DNA from: Sulfitobacter mediterraneus
GTDB lineage: Bacteria > Pseudomonadota > Alphaproteobacteria > Rhodobacterales > Rhodobacteraceae
NCBI RefSeq assembly: GCF_016801775.1
Contig: NZ_CP069004.1
Coordinates: forward strand, 2,356,001-2,420,000
Direction of reading: 5' to 3'
Length of the DNA: 64,000 nucleotides
Position numbers and translations under genes: made by a program
Notes under the pieces: model-generated
The model's database searches: none
The model's input: only the letters and a program-made list of their open reading frames with translations
What the model was told of the DNA's origin: nothing
Part shown: positions 1-9,193 of the stretch, one piece after another
How the letters are laid out: every line of letters starts with the position of its first letter
Position numbering within the stretch: position 1 is the first letter of the stretch

Positions 1-49
1 CTCGGCAGCTACAAGCAGCCTTGATTGCGTGCCAGCGCTAAACAAGCCC

Positions 50-1123
<1,074 letters not shown>

Positions 1124-1197
1124 CGTCCGCCCGTCCTTCAAAGTCCGCTGACGTGCTAGCAGATACGCGGCTGATTACAAGGGAGAGCCGCCCCGGA

Positions 1198-1776
1198 TCA
1201 GTCTTTGGGCAGCAGCCAGGCATCGAGATAGACCTGCAAACGGTCCCGCATATCCACATTGGCATGAATGGCGCAGAAATGCAGGGCCATCACCTGCACC
1301 AGAAAGGCCTGCACCCCTTCGGCCATCAACAAGGTCGAGATGTCACGCCGAAACGGCCCATCCCGCAACCAATCCGCCACCACGATCAGATGTCGACCAA
1401 AGGTCTTTGCGATCGGCCCGATTTCATCAGACATAGCCGCACCCGAATGGCGCAGGATCACATCGAACACATAGCGCTCGCAGGTCATGAACCGCATCAT
1501 TGGATCCATTGCCGCGATCAGATCTGCGGTGGAGCCCGGCACTGGCTGCCGTTCCAGATCATCCAGGAGCCCGTCAATTTTGGCCCCGATCAGCAGGTCC
1601 ATCAACGCATCCTTGTCCTTGAAATGCGCAAAGAAGGTCCCCTTGGCCACCCCCGCGGTCTTCACCACCTCTTCCACCCGCAAAGCATCATAGCCGTGAT
1701 CTGCGATCAGAGCTTCGGCAGCCGCAGTCAGTTTGGCGCGAGTTATCAGTGTGCGGGGTTGGATGGCATCTTTCAT
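1198..1776 (-). CDS. TetR/AcrR family transcriptional regulator
   Basis: A 192-residue TetR-type repressor. The N-terminal helix-turn-helix is clear around residues 15-60 (LTAAAEALIADHGYDALRV, then VVKTAGVAKGTFFAHFKDKDAL). The C-terminal ligand domain is not close to any family I can name. It is divergent from the quinone-reductase-like gene starting at 1879; between them lie three copies of the palindrome TGACC(GT or AC)GGTCA. This arrangement strongly suggests that it represses itself and the divergent gene and responds to a substrate of that enzyme, perhaps an electrophile or quinone. The inducer is unknown. Confidence 0.9.
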   Translation of the reverse strand: MKDAIQPRTLITRAKLTAAAEALIADHGYDALRVEEVVKTAGVAKGTFFAHFKDKDALMDLLIGAKIDGLLDDLERQPVPGSTADLIAAMDPMMRFMTCERYVFDVILRHSGAAMSDEIGPIAKTFGRHLIVVADWLRDGPFRRDISTLLMAEGVQAFLVQVMALHFCAIHANVDMRDRLQVYLDAWLLPKD

Positions 1777-1798
1777 GCGTAGTGTTTCGCATGCTTTT

Positions 1799-1862
1799 TG
1801 ACCGTGGTCAAATTAGTTATTGACCACGGTCATTTTTGAATCTACCAAATTGACCACGGTCA
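1799..1862. promoter_or_regulatory. Triple palindromic operator for the TetR regulator
   Basis: Three 12-bp perfect palindromes TGACC-NN-GGTCA lie at 1799-1810, 1821-1832 and 1851-1862, with centres 22 and 30 bp apart. They fill the space between the divergent tetR and flavodoxin-like genes. The third ends 6 bp before the GGAG ribosome binding site of the downstream gene. They are directly visible; the assignment to the adjacent TetR protein is inference from position and symmetry. Confidence 0.85.
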
Positions 1863-1878
1863 TTTATTGGAGATTCCC

Positions 1879-2466
1879 ATGCCCAAACGCATTTTCGTCC
1901 TCAACGGACACCCCGCTGACAACTCACTGAACCACGCGCTTGCCGATAGCTATGCCAAGGCGGCCCGCGCCGCAGGGCATGATGTTCGCCTGACACATCT
2001 GCACGATCTGAACTTTGATATGGATTACGAATTCGCAGGCTACAAAAAGTCCAAACCGCTTGAACCGGCCCTCGAAACTGTGATGAGCGATCTCGAATGG
2101 TGCGAACACTTCGTCCTTGCCACCCCGATGTGGTGGGGCAGCCTGCCTGCGAAATTGAAAGGTCTGTTCGACCGCGTCCTATTGCCCGGCCGCGCCTTTG
2201 ACACGCGCGTGCCCCCCGGCACTATGCCCAAACCAATGCTTGGCGGGCGCACGGGGCGGGTCTTGCTCACCTCTGATTCGCCAAAATGGTTCCTGAACCT
2301 GATGTACCGCGGTGCCATGCTGCACCAGTTGCGCGGCCAAATCCTGAAATTCATCGGCATCAAACCTGCCAAGATCAGCTATTTTGCCGGTGCCAGCCAT
2401 CCCAAGCCGGGCCAGCCGGAAAAATGGCTCAAGCAGGCTGGCGCATTGGGCGGCCTAGCGGCGTAA
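1879..2466 (+). CDS. Flavodoxin-like NAD(P)H:quinone oxidoreductase
   Basis: Likely a soluble FMN/FAD-dependent NAD(P)H dehydrogenase (quinone) of the Flavodoxin_2 family (MdaB/KefF/NQO-like), reducing quinones or similar electrophiles by two electrons. The start is the ATG at 1879 (MPKRIFVLNGHP) with GGAG at 1869-1872; a TTG at 1867 is in frame but lies on the Shine-Dalgarno. Length is 195 aa, typical. The N-terminal beta strand and phosphate loop (FVLNGHPADNSLN) and the ATPMWWGSLPAKLKGLFDRVLLPG block are characteristic. It is probably induced through the divergent TetR repressor and ends at a strong terminator. Confidence 0.88.
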   Translation: MPKRIFVLNGHPADNSLNHALADSYAKAARAAGHDVRLTHLHDLNFDMDYEFAGYKKSKPLEPALETVMSDLEWCEHFVLATPMWWGSLPAKLKGLFDRVLLPGRAFDTRVPPGTMPKPMLGGRTGRVLLTSDSPKWFLNLMYRGAMLHQLRGQILKFIGIKPAKISYFAGASHPKPGQPEKWLKQAGALGGLAA

Positions 2467-2492
2467 TGCGCAGCGCCCACCTGAACAAACAA

Positions 2493-2520
2493 AAAAGCCG
2501 CCCCGGTTGGAGCGGCTTTT
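2493..2520. terminator. Bidirectional rho-independent terminator
   Basis: Hairpin with arms AAAAGCCGC (2493-2501) and GCGGCTTTT (2512-2520). The A-run on one side and T-run on the other allow it to serve both the rightward quinone reductase gene and the leftward rpmI-rplT operon. Confidence 0.85.
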
Positions 2521-2542
2521 CCAATTCTAGTACCAAACCAGC

Positions 2543-2908
2543 TTAAGCAGCCAGCGCAGCCTGTGCCTGCTTTACAATCGCACCGAAGGCTTCGGGCTCG
2601 TGTACAGCCAGATCGGCCAGAACCTTACGGTCCACTTCGATACCGGCCATGTTCAGACCATTGATGAAACGGCTGTATGTCAGCGCTTCGTCGTGGGAAC
2701 GCACAGCGGCGTTGATCCGCTGAATCCACAGGGCGCGGAAATTCCGCTTGCGATTCTTACGGTCGCGCGTGGCGTATTGGTTGGCCTTGTCGACCGCCTG
2801 TGTGGCGACTTTAAAGACATTGGAACGACGACCATAGTAGCCTTTGGCGGCTTTGATGATCTTCTTGTGACGGGCGTGGGTTACTGTACCACCTTTAACT
2901 CGGGACAT
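2543..2908 (-). CDS. rplT: 50S ribosomal protein L20
   Basis: Large-subunit assembly protein that binds 23S rRNA; 121 aa, the usual alphaproteobacterial length. The N-terminus [30 protein letters not shown] is the family signature, basic and extended, and the C-terminal half holds the globular domain ([12 protein letters not shown]). It is the second gene of a two-gene operon with rpmI, 15 bp downstream. In enteric bacteria L20 autoregulates this operon; infC is not adjacent here, so that control cannot be inferred. Confidence 0.98.
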   Translation of the reverse strand: MSRVKGGTVTHARHKKIIKAAKGYYGRRSNVFKVATQAVDKANQYATRDRKNRKRNFRALWIQRINAAVRSHDEALTYSRFINGLNMAGIEVDRKVLADLAVHEPEAFGAIVKQAQAALAA

Positions 2909-2923
2909 CTCAGCTCTCCTCTA

Positions 2924-3124
2924 TCAGCGGTCGTAGGGCATGAAGCCCTTGATGATCTTTGCATCGGGCTCAGACAAAGCTGTTGTGCCACGTGCGTTAC
3001 GGATGAATTTATTGCTCCGCTTGATCATGCCGTGCTGTTTGCCAGCCTGGCTGCCGATGACCTTGCCGGTCGCCGAGATCTTAAAGCGCTTTTTGGCGCT
3101 CGATTTCGTCTTCATCTTGGGCAT
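2924..3124 (-). CDS. rpmI: 50S ribosomal protein L35
   Basis: Small basic ribosomal protein, 66 aa, beginning [21 protein letters not shown] and ending GFMPYDR, matching the L35 family over its full length. It is the first gene of the rpmI-rplT operon. A sigma70-like promoter lies just upstream (see 3200-3228). infC, which precedes rpmI in many bacteria, is absent. Confidence 0.98.
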   Translation of the reverse strand: MPKMKTKSSAKKRFKISATGKVIGSQAGKQHGMIKRSNKFIRNARGTTALSEPDAKIIKGFMPYDR

Positions 3125-3199
3125 TTCCGTCTCCTATCTTAGGTCGGTGATCGCACGACTCGGCATGCCTCTTGGGCCGGTCGCACGGGATGAAAGGGG

Positions 3200-3228
3200 C
3201 GTATAGGCCCATGTCTCAGCTTTGGCAA
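3200..3228 (-). promoter_or_regulatory. Predicted sigma70 promoter for rpmI-rplT
   Basis: On the minus strand: TTGCCA at 3223-3228 as -35, 17 bp spacer, TATACG at 3200-3205 as -10. The predicted transcript would start near 3192, giving a leader of about 70 nt before rpmI. Confidence 0.6.
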
Positions 3229-3243
3229 GAGGGGTCGGGTGGA

Positions 3244-4878
3244 TCAATCCAACGAGGGCAGCATTTCGCATGGCACCCCATCAACACAGCGACCTGTCTC
3301 CAGATTTTCATAGTTGTAGTCACTCAGATTCCCAGCCTCAATGTCCAGCGTAACCTGCGGGTCAACATAGAACCGGTAGCCCCTGCTATTGGCCCCGTTC
3401 GTTTTAAACCCAGAAGGCAGCATTTCAACCGGGCGGGTGATCACCAATGTGTCGACTGCATGCCCCCGCAACACGCCTTGATCCAACAATTGTAGCAGGC
3501 CTGCTTGTAACGGGAGCACCGAATAGCGCTGCGCCTTGCCCTGCAAAACCAGCGTTTCCGGGTCAATGCGCGCAACGCCGTAGGGATAATCAAGGTCAAA
3601 CTGGTACTGGACCTGCCGCCGCGCTGCCACGTTGTTCTCCAGCTCGCGCAGGGCGCCGTCCACCAGTTCAAAAGCCTTGCCATTGCGACGGATCGGTTTG
3701 TCCACCGTATCAAGCTGGTCCTTGTGAATGATCCGTTCATGACTGGGGAAGGTCCGACTGCCCATCCACTCGGCCGTTTTTCCATCAAACCCTTGCCGGT
3801 CAAAAGCGACCTCAAGCGTGCTTCGGAATGTCCGCTGCGCAACCGCCTGCCCGAGATCTGATGGACCCGGAACGCAGACACCCGACCGCGCAAAGTGAAC
3901 CTGCGTGCTGTCCAGACCCGAAACCGCATTGCCCGAATGCGTGATCAACCGCTCGATACGCTCGACAGCGCCGGTGAATTGCCAAATCACAGAAGTCTGC
4001 GCACCCGCGATCAGGTAAAGAGGTTGCTCACCTGCTTCGACATGCAACCTCACAACAGTGGTGGCTTGATGCAGGCCACTAATCGAAATCGTTGAAACCG
4101 CGCCTCCACGCAGGGTCGAAAGCCAATGCAAACTCGCTTCTTCAGACTTGGGCGGATAGGCGCAAATCTCGGGCAACCCGGCCTCTGCCAACGCCACCCG
4201 CTTGGCCTCGAACCGCGCCTCATATTCGGCCATTCGCCGCTCGCGTTCCTTTTGGGCGGCTGTCAGCGCCGGGGATTTCCTTGTGTCCTTGTTATTCTTT
4301 TTTGAATTGCCATCTGCTTCATCACGAAGCAGATCAACCACGGCAATGATTTCCTCTGCAGTGACTGCCCCATCATCGTTGAGGTCAAATTGCATCAGTT
4401 GCGATCCGGGCGCTCGGGTGGTCTCCAACTGACCAAGCTGCGTATCCACCGCCATCATCAATTCTGTTTGGGACAGATTGCCATCCTTGTCCGCGTCAAA
4501 AGCATAACGCAGCCAGATCAGTTCCGCCCGATCCTGCGGCTTCAGCGCCGGCTCTTGTTGCTTGATCTCGGCTGCACTCACTAAATGGTCGCCATTCAGA
4601 TCGAACCGAAAGTAGGCGGACCGAAAATGTGCACGGCGGCGCAAAACCTCGGCGCGATGCCGCTGGTCCAGAATGTCTTGAGTCACCACATCCTGCACCG
4701 CATAGCTGAAAAACGCGTTCAATGTTCTCTTTACAAAGTATTCTGGCTTGGTCCGCGCCTGCACCACAGACCGATTGTCCAACTTGGCAAGTCCGCGGGC
4801 CTGATCCCCTGAAGTTTGATCCGCAACTGCGGGACCAGACAGAACCGAAAAAACCAAAACCCAGAATAACCTGTGCAT
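3244..4878 (-). CDS. Exported EF-hand calcium-binding protein, function unknown
   Basis: 544 aa from the ATG at 4878 (MHRLFWVLVF), which begins a clear signal peptide ending near AVA-D. The upstream 30 residues of the open frame are rejected because they precede this signal. Three EF-hand loops are visible in the first ~180 residues: DLNGDHLVSAAE, DADKDGNLSQTE and DLNDDGAVTAEE. A charged, Lys/Glu-rich linker (about 185-235) follows. The C-terminal ~300 residues are beta-rich and contain a few cysteines; I recognise no domain there. Probably periplasmic or surface-exposed and calcium responsive. No operon partner apart from the small membrane ORF ~90 bp upstream. Confidence 0.8.
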   Translation of the reverse strand: MHRLFWVLVFSVLSGPAVADQTSGDQARGLAKLDNRSVVQARTKPEYFVKRTLNAFFSYAVQDVVTQDILDQRHRAEVLRRRAHFRSAYFRFDLNGDHLVSAAEIKQQEPALKPQDRAELIWLRYAFDADKDGNLSQTELMMAVDTQLGQLETTRAPGSQLMQFDLNDDGAVTAEEIIAVVDLLRDEADGNSKKNNKDTRKSPALTAAQKERERRMAEYEARFEAKRVALAEAGLPEICAYPPKSEEASLHWLSTLRGGAVSTISISGLHQATTVVRLHVEAGEQPLYLIAGAQTSVIWQFTGAVERIERLITHSGNAVSGLDSTQVHFARSGVCVPGPSDLGQAVAQRTFRSTLEVAFDRQGFDGKTAEWMGSRTFPSHERIIHKDQLDTVDKPIRRNGKAFELVDGALRELENNVAARRQVQYQFDLDYPYGVARIDPETLVLQGKAQRYSVLPLQAGLLQLLDQGVLRGHAVDTLVITRPVEMLPSGFKTNGANSRGYRFYVDPQVTLDIEAGNLSDYNYENLETGRCVDGVPCEMLPSLD

Positions 4879-4968
4879 GAATCCTGCCTTTTCTCCACAA
4901 CCATTTGCAGAAGGCCTATTGCGCAAATAGGGCAAGACTATGTCAGCTGCGCCAACTGGTGTCGGCAA

Positions 4969-5193
4969 TTAGATCAAGTAGCGGTTAAAGACCCTATTGA
5001 ACACGTCAGGGACATCACCCAGAGAATACCCTCCCGGCTGTGACTGGACCGCAAACAAGATCAACGCGCCACCGATGAGGATGGTCAGTGCAGAGGCACG
5101 CGGGGCCCGCCTGTCTGACATGGCCGACAGCACGGAAGGAATAGACAGACCTGCGATAATGACACCCAGAACAAGTGCAAGATCCGGTTCCAT
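4969..5193 (-). CDS. Small two-helix membrane protein
   Basis: 74 aa from the second ATG (MEPDLALVLG), which has AAGGAGG at the better spacing; the ATG two codons earlier is only 1 nt from it. Two hydrophobic segments are evident (LVLGVIIAGLSIPSVL and LTILIGGALILFAV), separated by a short basic loop (SDRRAPRAS), predicting an inner-membrane hairpin. Small proteins of this kind next to pyk occur in related genomes as far as I recall, but no function is known to me. It lies between pyk and the EF-hand gene, all on the same strand. Confidence 0.7.
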   Translation of the reverse strand: MEPDLALVLGVIIAGLSIPSVLSAMSDRRAPRASALTILIGGALILFAVQSQPGGYSLGDVPDVFNRVFNRYLI

Positions 5194-5223
5194 CGTCATT
5201 CCTCCTTCCCTGACGGCAGGAGT

Positions 5224-6669
5224 TTACTCCGGATCAGAGGAAAAAATCAATCTTTCGTCGCAGGGCGCAACCCGCAGGATGTTGGTGCTGCCCGGCACAT
5301 TGAAAGGCACACCGGCGGTGACCACGATGTGATCCTCCGGCCCGGCAAAGCCTTCGCTGCGCGCCGCTTTGGCAGCGGAGACCACCGCGCTCTTGAACCG
5401 CTCCAACTCGCCGGTGATCACACAATTGGTGCCCCAGCTGAGCGCCAGACGCCGCGCCGTGCCGACCAGCGGGGTCAAGGCGATGATCGGCACACGGGGC
5501 CGCTCGCGGGCGGTCAGCAGCGCGGTTGTCCCGCTTTGTGTGAAACAGCAGATCGCTTTGATATCGGTCGTTTCAGCGATCTCGCGGGCGGCGGCCACGA
5601 TCCCGTCCGCGACGGTCATCCGGTCGGCCTTGCGCGAGGCTTCAATGATTTGGGTATAGGTCGGGTCTTGCTCAACCTCGGTGGCAACATTGTCCATCGT
5701 CCGGACCGCCTGCACTGGATAGTCGCCAGCCGCAGATTCCGCACTGAGCATCACGGCGTCCGCGCCCTCATAGATCGCGGTGGCCACATCGGACACTTCC
5801 GCACGGGTCGGCATCGGGCTTTCGATCATGCTTTCCAGCATCTGCGTGGCCACGATCACCGGCTTGGCCGCCGCACGGCATTTGCGCACCAGACGTTTCT
5901 GGATCGGCGGCACGTTCTGCACCGGCAGTTCCACACCCAGATCACCCCGTGCCACCATGATGCCGTCGCTGACGGCAAGAATGTCATCAAACCGATCCAC
6001 GGCCGAGGGTTTCTCGATCTTCGACAGGATTGCGGCGCGGCCCTTCGCAAGCGCACGGGCTTCGTCCACATCTTCGGGGCGCTGCACAAAGCTGAGCGCA
6101 AGCCAATCGACACCAAGACCGCAGACAAACTCCAGATCAGCGCGATCCTTGTCCGACAGCGCCGCCAGCGGCAGCACCACATCCGGCACGTTCACGCCTT
6201 TGCGGTTAGAGATCACACCGCCGGTGATCACCTCGCAATTGGCATAGTCGGCCCCGCAATCGGTGACCTTGAGGCGGATCTTGCCGTCATTGACCAACAG
6301 GCTTGCACCTGGCTCAAGCGCGGCAAAAATTTCTGGATGCGGCAGGCAAACCCGTGAAGCATCCCCATCCGCCGGATCAAGGTCCAGACGGAAATTGGCG
6401 CCCTCATCCAATTGTTCGCTGTCACCTGCAAAGACGCCCACACGCAACTTTGGCCCTTGCAGATCGGCAAGAATGCCAATGGTGCTGCCCGTGGCTTCCT
6501 CAACCTTGCGGATGATCGCGTGTTTCTCGCGGATTTCCTCATGGCTGCCGTGGCTCATATTGAGCCGGAACACGTCCGCCCCCGCCTTGTGCAGCGTTTC
6601 GATCATGTCGTAAGTGTCTGATGCTGGTCCCAGCGTCGCCACGATCTTTACATTGCGCAAGCGTTTCAT
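5224..6669 (-). CDS. pyk: Pyruvate kinase
   Basis: Last step of glycolysis: phosphoenolpyruvate plus ADP to pyruvate plus ATP. 481 aa from the ATG at 6669 (MKRLRNVKIVATLGPAS); the 39 upstream codons lack family similarity. Signatures are present in order: KIVATLGPAS, RLNMSHGSHEE, DLQGPKLRVG, LSKIEKPSAV with the catalytic Lys, MVARGDLGVEL, ATQMLESMIESPMPTRAEVSDVA and SAESAAGDYP. The C-terminal allosteric domain follows. Pyruvate is also the amino acceptor of the taurine pathway further along, though the genes are not linked. Confidence 0.97.
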   Translation of the reverse strand: MKRLRNVKIVATLGPASDTYDMIETLHKAGADVFRLNMSHGSHEEIREKHAIIRKVEEATGSTIGILADLQGPKLRVGVFAGDSEQLDEGANFRLDLDPADGDASRVCLPHPEIFAALEPGASLLVNDGKIRLKVTDCGADYANCEVITGGVISNRKGVNVPDVVLPLAALSDKDRADLEFVCGLGVDWLALSFVQRPEDVDEARALAKGRAAILSKIEKPSAVDRFDDILAVSDGIMVARGDLGVELPVQNVPPIQKRLVRKCRAAAKPVIVATQMLESMIESPMPTRAEVSDVATAIYEGADAVMLSAESAAGDYPVQAVRTMDNVATEVEQDPTYTQIIEASRKADRMTVADGIVAAAREIAETTDIKAICCFTQSGTTALLTARERPRVPIIALTPLVGTARRLALSWGTNCVITGELERFKSAVVSAAKAARSEGFAGPEDHIVVTAGVPFNVPGSTNILRVAPCDERLIFSSDPE

Positions 6670-6790
6670 ATGGTGCGTCCTCGTTGGTTGGTTGGCAGGC
6701 CCGCCAACAGAAAGAAAATTCGTTAGCGATAACAATACGTCGCTTAGGCGCTTATAGAATGCCGTCATGCAAGTCAAAGGTTTCACAAAT

Positions 6791-7528
6791 ATGACCTATC
6801 AACCTTTTCACATCGAGGGAGAGGACAGACCCGCCCGTTGGCTGATCACCTGCGATCACGCTGCCAACACGGTGCCGCCACAGATCAATGGTGGATCTCT
6901 GGGCCTGGACCCTGCGGATATGGGCCGCCACATCGCCTATGATCCGGGAACCGCCGGGGTTGGCAAGGCGCTTGGCAAACTGCTGAATGCGCCTGTGATC
7001 ATGTCCAACTTTTCGCGGCTGGTGATTGATCCAAACCGCGGCGAGGATGACCCAACCTTGCTGATGAAACTCTATGACGGCACCATCATTCCCGCCAATC
7101 GTCACGCCGATCTGGCCGAACGCGAACGCCGGCTGGACCTGTGTTATCGCCCCTATCACGATGCCCTGACCCGCCTCGCGGCACGGCCAGGCACCGTTAT
7201 CCTGTCTCTGCACAGTTTTACCCCGCAACTGCGCGGCCGCCCGCCACGTCCTTGGGAAATTGGTGTGCTATATGCCCGCGACACCCGGCTGGCCCATCCG
7301 TTTCTGAACCGTCTGCGGCAAGAACCGGATCTGACCGTTGGCGACAATGAACCCTACTCGGGCCATTTGCCCGGTGATGCCGTGGACCGTCATGCGCTGC
7401 AACACGGGCGGCCAAACGTCCTGATCGAGCTGCGCAACGATCTGATCTCGGATGGTGAAGGGCAGACCAAATGGGCAAACCGGCTTGCCCCCATGCTGAC
7501 CGAAGTCCTTGATGCCACCGGATTATAA
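6791..7528 (+). CDS. N-formylglutamate amidohydrolase family protein
   Basis: Zinc-type hydrolase related to HutG/N-formylglutamate deformylase. 245 aa from the ATG at 6791 (MTYQPFHIEG), with AAAGG 10 nt upstream; an ATG at 6767 is in frame. Key stretches: LITCDHAANTVP (metal ligands), DPGTAGVGKALGKLL, ANRHADL, LSLHSFTPQLRG and PYSGHLPGDAVDRHA. No other hut genes are nearby, so histidine catabolism cannot be assumed; it may act on another N-acylated amino acid. It starts an apparent three-gene rightward run with the CHMI-like and DUF1244 genes. Confidence 0.85.
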   Translation: MTYQPFHIEGEDRPARWLITCDHAANTVPPQINGGSLGLDPADMGRHIAYDPGTAGVGKALGKLLNAPVIMSNFSRLVIDPNRGEDDPTLLMKLYDGTIIPANRHADLAERERRLDLCYRPYHDALTRLAARPGTVILSLHSFTPQLRGRPPRPWEIGVLYARDTRLAHPFLNRLRQEPDLTVGDNEPYSGHLPGDAVDRHALQHGRPNVLIELRNDLISDGEGQTKWANRLAPMLTEVLDATGL

Positions 7529-7539
7529 AGGAAACGCAG

Positions 7540-7881
7540 ATGCCTCACTTCATTCTCGAACATTCACCCGACATTCCAACGGATCAGATCTCTGACACAC
7601 TCGACGCGCTCTTTGCTGCGGCCAGCGATCACCCCGAATTTCCTGACCCCGCGGCGATCAAAATGCGCGCCCTGCCCTGCGCCCAACAGCGGATGGCGGG
7701 CAAGGTACACAGCTTTGCCCATCTGACAATCAAACTGCTGACCGGGCGCGACACTCCAACCAAAGCGACATTGGCACAAGACATGCTAATGGTCTTGGAC
7801 GCGCAATTGCCGCAGGTTGGCCAGCTCACCGTTGACCCCCGCGATATGGCACGCGACACTTACGCAAAACGCATTCTCTGA
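7540..7881 (+). CDS. 5-carboxymethyl-2-hydroxymuconate isomerase (CHMI) family protein
   Basis: 113-aa protein of the CHMI branch of the tautomerase superfamily. After Met removal it would expose Pro2 (MPHFILEHS), the catalytic base of this fold. The rest (HLTIKLLTGRD, KATLAQDMLMVLDA) matches the family. In E. coli this enzyme belongs to homoprotocatechuate degradation, but no other hpa genes are present, so the substrate is uncertain. It lies 11 bp after the amidohydrolase, with GGAAA preceding the start. Confidence 0.85.
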   Translation: MPHFILEHSPDIPTDQISDTLDALFAAASDHPEFPDPAAIKMRALPCAQQRMAGKVHSFAHLTIKLLTGRDTPTKATLAQDMLMVLDAQLPQVGQLTVDPRDMARDTYAKRIL

Positions 7882-7895
7882 AGTTAGGAGCCGTC

Positions 7896-8207
7896 ATGGA
7901 CGACCAAACCAAGCTGGAAATCGAAGCCGCCGCCTTTCGCCGGTTGCGGCAGCATCTGATGCAAGACCGGACCGATGTGCAAAACATCGACATGATGAAT
8001 CTCGCCGGTTTTTGCCGCAATTGCCTGTCCCGTTGGTATCAAGAAGCGGCCAATGAACGCGGCATCGAAATGACCAAGGATGAAGCGCGAGAAAGCTATT
8101 ACGGGATGACCATGGCAGAGTGGAAAGCCAACTATCAGACCGACGCATCCGCGGAAAAACAAGACGCGTTCAAAACCGCATTCGCAGAAAACGTCGGCAA
8201 ATCGTAG
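7896..8207 (+). CDS. DUF1244 family protein
   Basis: 103 aa, small and acidic, with the family core NLAGFCRNCLSRWYQEAANERG around residues 35-56 and the following YYGMTMAEWKANYQ. DUF1244 proteins are widespread in Proteobacteria and have no established function; the paired cysteines (CRNC) might bind metal, but this is inference. It is 14 bp downstream of the CHMI-like gene with AGTTAGGAG as ribosome binding site, so probably cotranscribed. Confidence 0.88.
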   Translation: MDDQTKLEIEAAAFRRLRQHLMQDRTDVQNIDMMNLAGFCRNCLSRWYQEAANERGIEMTKDEARESYYGMTMAEWKANYQTDASAEKQDAFKTAFAENVGKS

Positions 8208-8230
8208 GGCGGGATTCACCCCGCCATCCG

Positions 8231-8689
8231 TCAAAACGAATACAGCAACAACCACTCCGCCCTGAGCACGGGGCGGTCCGTCCCCTGCATCTGCACCTCC
8301 GCGCCGATCCGCACCATCATATCGCTGCGACCACGTACTTTGACATCCAGCACAGTAAATTGCCCCCGGACCATCGCACCAACCGGCACGGGTGCCAGAA
8401 ACCGCACCTTATCAAACCCGTAATTCACACAGGCGCTTTGCCCGGAAATCTGCGGCATCGCCTCAAAGGCCATGCCAGACATCATCGACAGGGTCAGCAT
8501 GCCATGGGCAATCGTGCCGCCAAATTCGGTCATCGCCGCCTGCGCCGGATCAATGTGCAGGAACTGCCTATCCCCGCTCACTTCAGCAAAGGCATCAATC
8601 TGCGCCTGATCGACCAAGGTCCAGTCTGATTGCGCCAAGATCTGGCCGATCATAGCGGTCAAAGCCTCACGGTCGATGGGATTTGCCAT
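8231..8689 (-). CDS. MaoC family dehydratase (hot-dog fold)
   Basis: 152 aa, matching the R-specific enoyl-CoA hydratase/NodN-like branch of MaoC. The catalytic region is visible: FAEVSGDRQFLHIDPAQA (hydratase Asp/His dyad) followed by FGGTIAHGMLTLSMM. It probably hydrates or dehydrates a short acyl-CoA; substrate not determinable. It is divergent from the DMT transporter gene and convergent with the DUF1244 gene (23 bp apart). Confidence 0.88.
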   Translation of the reverse strand: MANPIDREALTAMIGQILAQSDWTLVDQAQIDAFAEVSGDRQFLHIDPAQAAMTEFGGTIAHGMLTLSMMSGMAFEAMPQISGQSACVNYGFDKVRFLAPVPVGAMVRGQFTVLDVKVRGRSDMMVRIGAEVQMQGTDRPVLRAEWLLLYSF

Positions 8690-8749
8690 TGGGTGGCCTC
8701 TTGGGGTTCATTGGGACAGATCCTTCTTCTTTGACCGAAAGACCCCCTT

Positions 8750-9193
8750 ATGAACACCCCTCTGATTGCCCTTGGCCTTGTCGCCCTTGCCGGTTGCGCC
8801 GTTGCTTTGCAAACCCCGATGAACGCTGCCCTTGGCCGCAGCCTTGGCAGCGGGGTCGCCGCCGCTGCCGTGTCATTCGGTGTTGGATTTCTGGTGTTGC
8901 TGGCCGTTCTCGGCCTGTCCGGCGATCTCGCGTCACTTGGGCGGGTCGCCACCACGCCACCTGTCTTTCTGGTTGGCGGGGCATTGGGGGCATTTTATGT
9001 CTGGACCGTACTTTGGGCGATCCCGACCCTGGGCGCGCTGACCACGATCACCGCACTGATCCTCGGGCAACTGTCGGCGGCGCTGTTGATCGACGCCGCC
9101 GGTCTGTTTGGTCTGGCCGTACAGGCCATCACTCCGACCCGCCTCGCCGCAGCGGCATTGGTCGGGGCGGGCGTTGTTTTGTCGCGGTTTTAG
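8750..9193 (+). CDS. DMT family (YdcZ/DUF606) inner-membrane protein
   Basis: 147 aa and almost entirely hydrophobic, with about five membrane helices. It matches the short DMT members of the YdcZ type (LQTPMNAALGRSLGSGVAAAAVSFGVGF, then VGGALGAFYVWTVLWAIPTLGALTT). These are putative small-molecule exporters that act as homo- or heterodimers; the substrate is unknown. No partner DMT gene is adjacent. Its stop codon overlaps the convergent D-amino-acid transaminase gene by 4 bp. Confidence 0.85.
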   Translation: MNTPLIALGLVALAGCAVALQTPMNAALGRSLGSGVAAAAVSFGVGFLVLLAVLGLSGDLASLGRVATTPPVFLVGGALGAFYVWTVLWAIPTLGALTTITALILGQLSAALLIDAAGLFGLAVQAITPTRLAAAALVGAGVVLSRF

